From the NCBI RefSeq assembly GCF_001553785.1, contig NZ_LOJP01000001.1, positions 1,119,407 to 1,183,406 of the forward strand: a DNA stretch of 64,000 nt, given 5' to 3'. A program made the translations under genes and the position numbers. Shown here one piece after another: positions 37,305 to 44,100 of this stretch (positions within the stretch are counted from its first letter, which is position 1; each line of letters starts with the position of its first letter). The notes below the pieces were generated by a model, which was given only the letters and a program-made list of their open reading frames with translations, had not been told where the DNA came from and made no database searches. The DNA is from Actinoplanes sp. TFC3 (GTDB lineage: Bacteria; Actinomycetota; Actinomycetes; Mycobacteriales; Micromonosporaceae).

Positions 37305-37463
37305 ATGATGGGGCAGCCCAGCGGCATTTCGCAGCGCACGACGCTGTGTGGTGCCGGCGCACTCATCTGTCAGGCCTCCCTCGTTTCTTCCGCCGCCGAA
37401 GCCGGCAACGGCGTGAATGCGGCTGACTACCTGAACTTGTATCTGCATCGGTGGCGCAGCTAG
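37305..37463 (+). CDS. Small ORF (52 codons) preceding the tRNA array
   Basis: Two ATG codons at 37305 and 37308 follow CAGGAGAGACCG, a good ribosome site. The product begins MMGQPSGISQRTTLCGAGAL, contains two cysteines, and ends in ADYLNLYLHRWRS. I recognise no family. A clear intrinsic terminator starts 20 nt after the stop, so ribosome site, ORF and terminator form a complete small unit. Immediate downstream position of the tRNA array makes it a candidate passenger of the same element. Confidence 0.5.
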   Translation: MMGQPSGISQRTTLCGAGALICQASLVSSAAEAGNGVNAADYLNLYLHRWRS

Positions 37464-37482
37464 CGGGAGCTAGCGATAAGCG

Positions 37483-37515
37483 CCGCCCACCCAGACCGGG
37501 ATCGGGCGGTTTTTT
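37483..37515 (+). terminator. Intrinsic terminator after the small ORF
   Basis: CCGCCC (37483-37488) pairs with GGGCGG (37504-37509), with further C/G pairing inside, and is followed by six T (37510-37515). It should insulate the tRNA array from upstream transcription. Confidence 0.8.
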
Positions 37516-37839
37516 CGTTTCAAGATCACCTTGCGGACACCGGTTACCGGCCGGTGCTTCCGCTCTGAACGCTGCCTCAGCGAAAACAGCGGCACCGTAT
37601 TTTGAGAACTGCACAGTGGATGACACACAGCCTGGCACGCAATTTACGCAAAGCCGGGCAACCGGCCGCCGAAGTGGCGGCCGAAAGGCTGGTCGCGAAG
37701 CCGTGACCGGCAGCCAGTCTCAAAGCGCCGGCATGTCAACGGTCGCAACGCGGCGGCCGAACATGCGGTCGCAACGCGCGGCCGAACATGCGGTCGCTAT
37801 CAGCGGCTGGATTGCTGGTCAGGCACCGTCGACCGGCAT
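37516..37839. other. Non-coding stretch before the tRNA array with tandem repeat
   Basis: Two and a quarter copies of a 25-26-nt unit, beginning CGGTCGCAACGCG and ending GGCCGAACATG, lie at 37740-37765, 37766-37790 and 37791-37797. Near 37635-37663 the sequence GCAATTT...CCGGGCAACCGGCC resembles the IS982-like transposase end at 6-34 and may be an old remnant. The promoter of the array should lie between 37740 and 37839 but I see no clear consensus. Confidence 0.5.
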
Positions 37840-37912
37840 GGGCTTGTAGCGCAGTTGGTAGCGCACCGGTTCGGCAGACCGGGGGTCAGCGGTTCGAGTC
37901 CGCTCAGGTCCA
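37840..37912 (+). tRNA. tRNA-Ala (anticodon GGC), array member 1
   Basis: A full cloverleaf forms: acceptor GGGCTTG/CAGGTCC with G3-T70, the alanine identity pair, and discriminator A. The D stem is GCGC/GCGC, the anticodon stem CCGGT/ACCGG with loop TCGGCAG, and the T arm AGCGG-TTCGAGT-CCGCT. Position 33 is C instead of the near-universal U. No CCA is encoded. Confidence 0.85.
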
Positions 37913-37924
37913 CGGCACCTTGAT

Positions 37925-37998
37925 GCGGTTGTAGCTCAGCAGGTCAGAGCGCCACCTTGCCATGGTGGAGGCCGCCGGTTCGATTCCGGCCAGCCGCT
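37925..37998 (+). tRNA. tRNA-Gly (anticodon GCC), array member 2
   Basis: Acceptor GCGGTTG/CAGCCGC carries discriminator T, as in bacterial tRNA-Gly. The D stem is GCTC/GAGC, the anticodon stem CCACC/GGTGG with loop TTGCCAT, and the T arm GCCGG-TTCGATT-CCGGC. It looks fully functional. No CCA is encoded. Confidence 0.9.
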
Positions 37999-38020
37999 CT
38001 GTTTCCCTTGACCCAGTTTC

Positions 38021-38093
38021 GCCCTTGTAGCCCAATGGCAGAGGCACGACGTTGAGGACGTCGCCAGTGCGCGTTCGAATCGCGCCGGGGGCA
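38021..38093 (+). tRNA. tRNA with Leu anticodon GAG but class-I variable loop, array member 3
   Basis: Acceptor GCCCTTG/CGGGGGC has discriminator A. The anticodon stem is CGACG/CGTCG with loop TTGAGGA, and the T arm is GCGCG-TTCGAAT-CGCGC. The variable loop is only five bases (CCAGT), whereas bacterial tRNA-Leu normally has a long class-II arm, as at 14989-15071. The D stem is three pairs plus C-A. Charging with leucine is therefore uncertain. No CCA is encoded. Confidence 0.8.
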
Positions 38094-38109
38094 CGCAGCA
38101 CCACCTTTG

Positions 38110-38184
38110 GCCCGGGTAGCCCAATTGGCAGGAGGCGCGCCGTTCAGGTCGGCGACAGTGCGCGTTCGAATCGCGCTCCGGGTA
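38110..38184 (+). tRNA. tRNA with Leu anticodon CAG but class-I variable loop, array member 4
   Basis: Acceptor GCCCGGG/TCCGGGT begins with a G-T wobble and has discriminator A. The anticodon stem is CGCCG/CGGCG with loop TTCAGGT, the variable loop is ACAGT (5 nt), and the T arm GCGCG-TTCGAAT-CGCGC is identical to member 3. The shared T arm and short variable loop show that members 3 and 4 are duplicates that diverged in anticodon and acceptor. Confidence 0.8.
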
Positions 38185-38196
38185 CGTACGTCATAA

Positions 38197-38270
38197 GGGC
38201 TCGTAGCTCATTCTGGTAGAGCGCCCGCCTTGCAAGCGGCAGGTGGCCGGTTCGAAACCGGCCGGGTCCA
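38197..38270 (+). tRNA. tRNA-Ala (anticodon UGC), array member 5
   Basis: Acceptor GGGCTCG/CGGGTCC again has G3-T70 and discriminator A. The D stem is GCTC/GAGC, the anticodon loop CTTGCAA, and the T arm GCCGG-TTCGAAA-CCGGC. The outermost anticodon-stem pair 27-43 is a C-C mismatch. No CCA is encoded. Confidence 0.88.
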
Positions 38271-38292
38271 CGCACCGTTGCCGCTTCGGCGA

Positions 38293-38366
38293 ATCGTCGT
38301 AGCTCAGTTGGTCAGAGCGCCGCCCTGATAAGGCGGAGGTCGCTGGTTTAAGTCCAGCTGGCGATA
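38293..38366 (+). tRNA. tRNA-Ile (anticodon GAU), array member 6
   Basis: Acceptor ATCGTCG/TGGCGAT has discriminator A. The D stem is GCTC/GAGC, the anticodon stem CCGCC/GGCGG with loop CTGATAA, and the T stem GCTGG/CCAGC. The T loop reads TTTAAGT, so the invariant C56 is T, which would weaken the D-loop/T-loop contact. Confidence 0.87.
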
Positions 38367-38389
38367 CAGCGGTCCAACGGGGTCCGCAA

Positions 38390-38463
38390 TCCGGCGTCGC
38401 CCAATCGGCAGGGCAGCGCACTGTTCATGCGCACAGGTGAAGGTTCGAGTCCTTCCGCCGGAG
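38390..38463 (+). tRNA. tRNA-Asn (anticodon GUU), array member 7
   Basis: Acceptor TCCGGCG/CGCCGGA is fully paired with discriminator G, the asparagine determinant. The D stem is GCCC/GGGC, the anticodon stem GCGCA/TGCGC with loop CTGTTCA, and the T arm GAAGG-TTCGAGT-CCTTC. No CCA is encoded. An 85-nt gap follows in which I found no further cloverleaf. Confidence 0.9.
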
Positions 38464-38548
38464 CTCAGTCCCATGGCCTGCGGCATTCCGGCCGATTTGC
38501 TGGGAGCAGTGGGGCTCGGCCGACTTGGCTTCGCCGGTGAGGTCACAC

Positions 38549-38633
38549 GCGCGTCGTGGACGGCGGCACGTCCAACGGTCCGTAAAACCGTCGCCTTAGG
38601 GCAGACCTGGGTCGGCACCAGGGACGCGCACCA
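38549..38633 (+). tRNA. Degenerate tRNA-Tyr-like gene (anticodon GUA) with encoded CCA, array member 8
   Basis: A perfect 7-bp acceptor GCGCGTC/GACGCGC is followed by A and CCA. The D stem is GGAC/GTCC, and the anticodon stem ACGGT/ACCGT has loop CCGTAAA (C33, anticodon GTA). A class-II variable arm GCC-TTAG-GGC suits tyrosine, and the T stem is CCTGG/CCAGG. The T loop GTCGGCA is aberrant, lacking T54 and A58, so standard B-box searches may miss it. It may be non-functional or atypical. Confidence 0.55.
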
Positions 38634-38655
38634 CTATTTCCGCTCTGTCGGACAC

Positions 38656-38726
38656 GACCGTATGCCCGAGTGGTCAGGGGGCCGCCTGCAAAGCGGTACA
38701 CGCCGGTTCGAATCCGGCTGCGGTCT
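38656..38726 (+). tRNA. tRNA-Cys (anticodon GCA), array member 9
   Basis: Acceptor GACCGTA/TGCGGTC carries discriminator T, the cysteine identity base. The anticodon loop CTGCAAA is on stem GCCGC/GCGGT, the variable loop is four bases (ACAC), and the T arm is GCCGG-TTCGAAT-CCGGC. The D arm CCC...GGG resembles actinobacterial tRNA-Cys. No CCA is encoded. Confidence 0.88.
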
Positions 38727-38896
38727 CGAGCGGCAACCCGGGCATTTCGCTCGGGCAAGCCTCCTCCTGGGTCATCCGCTGCAGTTCCATGCGTATCGTG
38801 GCCGAAGCGCTCAGCCTGGCGTTGCTGCCGTACCCGATGAATTGGTCTTGAAGGTGGGGGTCTTACCTCGGCAACCGGAGGGCCAAGGCGGGTCGA

Positions 38897-38911
38897 TAGG
38901 CTGGCGGCGCG
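38897..38911 (+). promoter_or_regulatory. Leaderless-type -10 element of purK
   Basis: TAGGCT (38897-38902) fits TANNNT and ends 9 nt before the purK ATG. No ribosome site is present. Confidence 0.5.
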
Positions 38912-40090
38912 ATGGATACTCGAACCGGCCTCCCTGTTGTCGGCATGGTGGGTGGCGGCCAGCTGGCCCGGATGACCCACCAAGCCGCGATCGCCCTCGG
39001 TCAGTCGTTGCGGGTGCTTTCCGAAAAGCCCGACGACAGTGCCGCCCTCGTTGCTGCCGACGTGCAGACCGGAACGCATACCGATCTCGCGGCGCTGCGG
39101 GAGTTCGCGAAGGGGTGCGACGCGGTCACCTTCGACCATGAGCACGTGCCCACCGCGCACATCGCTGCACTGGCCGACGAGGGTGTGAAGATCTACCCCG
39201 GTGCTGATGCGATCGTGTTTGCGCAGGACAAGCAGCGGATGCGCGAGCGGCTGTCGGAAATGGGCGCACCGGTTCCGCTGTGGCGGCCGGTCGCCAGCGT
39301 GTCTGAAATATCAGACTTTGCCGCCGAAGTTGCCGCCGCCCGCGCGGGATCCGGCTGGCCGGTGGTCGCCAAGGCGGTCCGGGGCGGGTACGACGGACGC
39401 GGCGTTTGGATGCTCGAGAGCGCCGCGGCTGCAGAGGAACTCGTTGCCAGCGGGACGCCCTTGATCGTCGAAGAGCGGGTGACATTGCGGCGCGAGTTGG
39501 CCGCGCTGGTGGCGCGCTCACCGTTCGGACAGGTTGCCGCGTACCCGGTGGTCGAAACGGTGCAGAAGGACGGGATCTGCGTCGAGGTGCTGGCGCCAGC
39601 ACCCGATTTGCCCGAGGAGCGCGCGGTTGAAGCGCAGCAGTTGGCGATTGACCTAGCCAGCGCGCTCGGTGTAGTCGGGCTGCTGGCCGTGGAGCTGTTC
39701 GAGACCGAAGCCGGCATCGTGGTCAACGAGCTCGCCATGCGGCCGCACAACTCCGGGCACTGGACCATTGAAGGTGCTCGGACGTCGCAATTCGAGCAGC
39801 ACCTGCGGGCGGTGCTCGACTACCCGATGGGCGAGACGTCGCTGACGGCGCCGGCCGTGGTGATGGCGAATGTGCTCGGCGGGCAGCCCGGCGGCATGTC
39901 GATCGACGAGCGGCTGCACCATTTGTTCGCCGCTGATCCCGGTGCCCGGGTGCATTTGTACGGCAAGCAGGTCCGTCCGGGCCGCAAGATCGGGCACGTC
40001 ACGGTGCTCGGAGACGACATGGCATCCGTACGCGCGAGGGCGGTGCGCGCCGCGCGCTGGCTCCAGGACGGCATTCAGGAAGGCGAGTAA
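38912..40090 (+). CDS. purK: 5-(carboxyamino)imidazole ribonucleotide synthase
   Basis: This 392-aa ATP-grasp enzyme carboxylates AIR at N5 using bicarbonate and ATP in purine synthesis. The start [13 protein letters not shown] is the PurK signature. The ATP-grasp lysines lie in [16 protein letters not shown], and the acidic metal site is in [26 protein letters not shown]. Full length. The stop TAA overlaps the ATG of purE (TAATG), a conserved translational coupling. Confidence 0.95.
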   Translation: MDTRTGLPVVGMVGGGQLARMTHQAAIALGQSLRVLSEKPDDSAALVAADVQTGTHTDLAALREFAKGCDAVTFDHEHVPTAHIAALADEGVKIYPGADAIVFAQDKQRMRERLSEMGAPVPLWRPVASVSEISDFAAEVAAARAGSGWPVVAKAVRGGYDGRGVWMLESAAAAEELVASGTPLIVEERVTLRRELAALVARSPFGQVAAYPVVETVQKDGICVEVLAPAPDLPEERAVEAQQLAIDLASALGVVGLLAVELFETEAGIVVNELAMRPHNSGHWTIEGARTSQFEQHLRAVLDYPMGETSLTAPAVVMANVLGGQPGGMSIDERLHHLFAADPGARVHLYGKQVRPGRKIGHVTVLGDDMASVRARAVRAARWLQDGIQEGE

Positions 40091-40587
40091 TGGCTCCGGT
40101 CGTTGGCGTGATCATGGGCAGCGACTCGGACTGGTCCACCATGGAGGCGGCGGCCCTTGCGCTCGCCGAGTTCGAGGTGCCGTTCGAGGTGGGCGTGGTG
40201 TCGGCGCACCGCACCGTACAGAAGATGGTCGAATACGCCACGTCGGCCGCCGACCGCGGGCTCAAGGTCATCATCACCGGCGCCGGTGGCGCTGCGCACC
40301 TGCCGGGCATGGTGGCTTCGATGACGCCGCTTCCGGTGATCGGTGTACCGGTGCCGCTGAAGTACCTCGACGGGATGGACTCGTTGCTGTCGATCGTGCA
40401 GATGCCGGCGGGGGTGCCGGTGGCCACGGTGTCGATCGGCGGTGCACGGAACGCGGGTTTGCTGGCCGTGCGCATGCTTGCGGCTTCGGATCCGGTGCTG
40501 CTCAAAAAAATGCAGGCATTCCAGGCCAGCTTGGAGCAGGCCGTTGCGGAGAAGGACGAGGCGCTGCGTCAGCGGCTCATGGCGTGA
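40090..40587 (+). CDS. purE: N5-carboxyaminoimidazole ribonucleotide mutase
   Basis: This 165-aa enzyme moves the carboxylate of N5-CAIR to C4, completing the PurK/PurE step. The substrate loop [13 protein letters not shown] (about 6-18) and the catalytic histidine in [11 protein letters not shown] are present. [13 protein letters not shown] is also visible. The ATG shares a base with the purK stop. The stop overlaps the GTG of the next gene (GTGA), so the three genes form one transcript. Confidence 0.95.
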   Translation: MAPVVGVIMGSDSDWSTMEAAALALAEFEVPFEVGVVSAHRTVQKMVEYATSAADRGLKVIITGAGGAAHLPGMVASMTPLPVIGVPVPLKYLDGMDSLLSIVQMPAGVPVATVSIGGARNAGLLAVRMLAASDPVLLKKMQAFQASLEQAVAEKDEALRQRLMA

Positions 40588-40991
40588 CCCTGCCCGAGTT
40601 CTACGAGCAATTACTCTCTGCCTGGCACCGCAAAGACGCGCCCGGCTTCGCGAACCTCTTCGCGGCCGATGCGCTGATGGTCGACTTCGACGGTAGTCAG
40701 ACCATCGGCGCAGATATACAGGCGCGCGTGGGGTTTCCCGACGAATCCCGCTATGTCGCTAAAGTCCGTGGTGTTCACGGGTCAGTGCTGCACGCCATTG
40801 TAGGCGTGGTGCCGGCGAGCCGGTTCGATGTTGATTCTGCGCTGAACGCTGTGCATACCGTGGTCGTCGCCGATAGCGGCATCATTCTGTTCCAAAGCAC
40901 GCCGGCCAGGTACAAAGGACGACCGGATCTCGCCGCTACGCACAACGCCGAGCTGATGCCGGCGCTGCTGAGCGGCGAGACCTTCGCCTGA
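40584..40991 (+). CDS. SnoaL/NTF2-like family protein (SgcJ/EcaC type)
   Basis: This 135-aa cone-fold protein begins [22 protein letters not shown] with the usual [17 protein letters not shown] segment, and a later [26 protein letters not shown] strand region. This matches the DUF4440-like SgcJ/EcaC group, whose members bind small ligands or are of unknown role. It overlaps purE by 4 nt. A link to purine synthesis is only positional. Downstream (40992-41133) are short GGCGGACGCC-type repeats. Confidence 0.8.
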   Translation: MTLPEFYEQLLSAWHRKDAPGFANLFAADALMVDFDGSQTIGADIQARVGFPDESRYVAKVRGVHGSVLHAIVGVVPASRFDVDSALNAVHTVVVADSGIILFQSTPARYKGRPDLAATHNAELMPALLSGETFA

Positions 40992-41133
40992 CCGCTCGGC
41001 AGCTCCACCCGACGCGGAAGTCGACTCCCGCCGCGCAGGCCGGACGCCGCCATCAGAGGCGGACCGCCACGACCAAAGGCGGACGCCGCCGCCAAAGGCG
41101 CACGCCAGCAGCCAAGGCCCGAAGCACGCCAAC

Positions 41134-44100
41134 TCAGCGCATCCGGACCAAGGCGCCTTTCAGTCGTTCCTGCGTCCGACGCCGATTCTCATTGGTCGCA
41201 CCCAGGAAGAGCAGCACCATTCCCACCGGCACCAAAACCAGCCACGGCCCTACCAGGGTCGTCGCGAAGTGCAGCGTCGCGACGGCGGTAGCTACCGCGC
41301 CGATCACCACCGGAGCTTGCTGCTGCATCCGGGAGCCGATGATCAAAGTCGCCACCGCGCCGAGAAGAAGCAGCAGTTCACGCAGGTCACCCGCGTCTGT
41401 CGCAATCACCAGGCCGGTGGTCGGGACGAACGCCGCGAGCAAAGCCGGACCGTACGCCGCCCAGCTGCTCAAGTCGGGACGCTGACGGGCCTCGAGGATG
41501 CCCACCAGCAGCGCGAGCGCGGCGAACGGCAGGGTGTACGCCTCCGGGAGCGCAACATCCGCGAGCGCCACGAACAGCCAAATGCCGATGATTTCGAAGC
41601 CGACTGCCAGCCAGAACAGATTCCGGCGCTGGTTCGGGCTGCGGTCGGGGCGCGTCGCCGCGAGTCCGAGGACAGCGCCCCAGGCAGCCAGCAGCGCGGC
41701 GAGGTGCGGCGGGGAGTTGTAGGCGAGCGCACCGGCAATGAGCGCCGAGGCGTAACCGCTCCACTCGACTGTTGCCGCCTCCAACCGGTATTCCGGCAGG
41801 CCAAGGCGGGGGAGCGCAGCCTCGAGCACGAGCAGCGCAGCTCCGACACCGAGCACGCCGAAGGCTGCCCATTGCGGCGACAGGCCGGCGACCAGCGTCA
41901 CCGTCAGCACGAAGAACTGACCCATGACGGCCGTAAAGATCCAGCCGAGGATCCGGGCGTGGCGGCTGCGTCCCGCGACCGCTCCGACTAGGCCGACACC
42001 GACTGCCGAACCGAGAGTGAAGAGCGTGAGCCGCTGCGTGGCAAGGCTGCCGGCCAGACCGGCGCCGCCGGCGAGCAGACCGATAATGAACACGATGTTG
42101 CGCGTGGTGCGCAGCATCGCGGCCCGCGTGGGGACCGGCGGAGGCGTCAGGGCCAGCCCCAGCATCGAGATGGTGAAGACGACCAGCGCCGCCGTGGTCG
42201 ACGCTGGCCAAGGCGCGTCCAAAGCAATGGACGCGATCAAAATCGTCAGGGCCAAACCGGGCAAGATTACCGGTACGGCCTCAGTCGCCTTGCCGCCAAA
42301 GCCGAGCGCCGCCAGCGCCGCAGCCACCGTGAGCAGCACCGTTGCCAGCACGCTGGTGCCGTCCACACTGCCGGAAGCCGGGGCGGTCAGCGCTTCGATC
42401 GGGCCGTCCCACACCGCGCTTATCTGTCCCAGCGGGTCCACGAGGGCAGCCCGCAGCGCCGGTGAGATGGAGATGAGCGCGAGCAAGGTGGGGAACGCCG
42501 CAACCCAGACCGCGCCGGTGGCCGGGTCGACAAGCCAACGACTGTGCAGGCTCAACGGGCGGATTCGCCGGTTTCGCCCGTACCGTGTGGTGGCGAATTG
42601 ATCCTGCTGCTCGGCCACCGTCGCAGCCACGGTCAAACCGGGCGCCGGTACTGAGCCGCGCAGCAGCTCCGCGATGACGCCGATCAACGCCGCGGCCGCC
42701 GCATACAGAGCTGTGGGGTAATCACTGGGAACCGAAGCGATGGCTGTGACCAGCGCGCCACCGACCAGCCCGGCGGTTGCCCACGGCAGGTACTGCGGCA
42801 CCCGGCGGGCCACCGCCGCCATCAAAGCGAGCATGAGGCTGGACCCGGCGATCGCAGCGATCAGGACGACCTGGGCGGTTTGTCCCTGGTCCGCCTCGAT
42901 CGCGGCGAGCATTCCGGGCGCGGCGAGCAGGGCGCCCATCGTGGCCGCGCCGCCAATCTTGGCGCGGTGCCTGGGCATACCCGTGTCGTCGAAGGCGAGT
43001 GCGACGCCGTCCTCGGCCTCGGCGCGCTCGATCCAGTTTCGGCGCTCCGCCGGTGTCAGACCGGTTCGGGCCAGCCAGGCGACCAGCGCGCCGATCAGCA
43101 CGATCATGCCGAGGGCGAGAGCCGTGGACCAGGGCCGGACCAGGCCCGCGCCGGCGGCGTGCAAAAGGACCACGGCGGCTGCGGCGGCTCGCGCAAGGGC
43201 GTCGCGGGGATCGGTTGCCGCAACGGCGGCGATGCCGTAGGCCAGAGCGACAGCACAGCCGATCAGTAGCGGTGACCACCACGGCAACTCGAAGGCTGCC
43301 GGCGCGCCGATGGTGGCCAGCGCGGCAGCGGCGGCGCTGATGTCGTACTTCCACGGCCGCGGCAACGCGGTTGCCGCGGCAATGGCGATGATCAGCAGTG
43401 CGAACGGCGCTTGCCACGCCCCGGCCGGTACGTCGCCGGGAACGTTGCTGACGTCCGACGCCCAGATCGGGCCGGGCGCGGCAATGATGCGCAGGCCGAG
43501 CCCGGCTGCCTGCCAAGCAGCGATGAACCCGACCACCAGGCCGGCCAAGGCGATGCCGCGGACCGGGCCGCGTCGCCAATCGGCGGGCACCGCTCGTACT
43601 CCGAAGGCGACGATGAGCACCACGACGGCCCCCACCGCCAGCGGGGCATCCGGGAAGGCCAGAGCGGTGACTCGGGCCAGCGCGCCGCAGATTGCCACGG
43701 TGGCTGCGGCGGCCGCGATGTCCGGTCCGTCCAGCATCCGGTCGGCGCGGCGGCCGTTGTCCAGCGACTTGGCGAAGAACAGGAGGAGCGCGGCGGCCAG
43801 CAGCAGGGCGCCGACCCACACGTCCGGTGCGGTAGCGCCGGGGGCGAACAGCGCGGCAAAGGCGAGCGCGACCGCGCCCAGCCCGGCACCCGCAGTCATC
43901 GGCACGCTGACCTCGCGCCGGGCAACTTGGAACACCGCAGCGTAGGTGAGCGTGCCGGCCACCGCGAGGAACCCGAGAGCCAGCGCGGGCACCGTGACTG
44001 CTTCAGTGGGCGGTGGGCCACCACCCGGGTCGTTGACTGCGAGCAGGGCAGTGACTACGGCGCCCGGGATGGCCAGGGCAGCCGCGCCGGACGCCCAATC

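Noticed and set aside
38464..38548. A tenth tRNA in the 85-nt gap between the Asn and Tyr-like genes
   Set aside because: I tried to pair 7-nt acceptor candidates at both ends and looked for an anticodon arm. Only a local hairpin (GACTT...AGGTC) forms, with no cloverleaf.
37840..38726. Overlapping protein frames through the tRNA array (several of 60-104 codons)
   Set aside because: They run through the tRNA cloverleaves and repeat the same T-arm-derived residues (such as GSNP/FEPAT-like stretches), which is a signature of tRNA genes read as protein.
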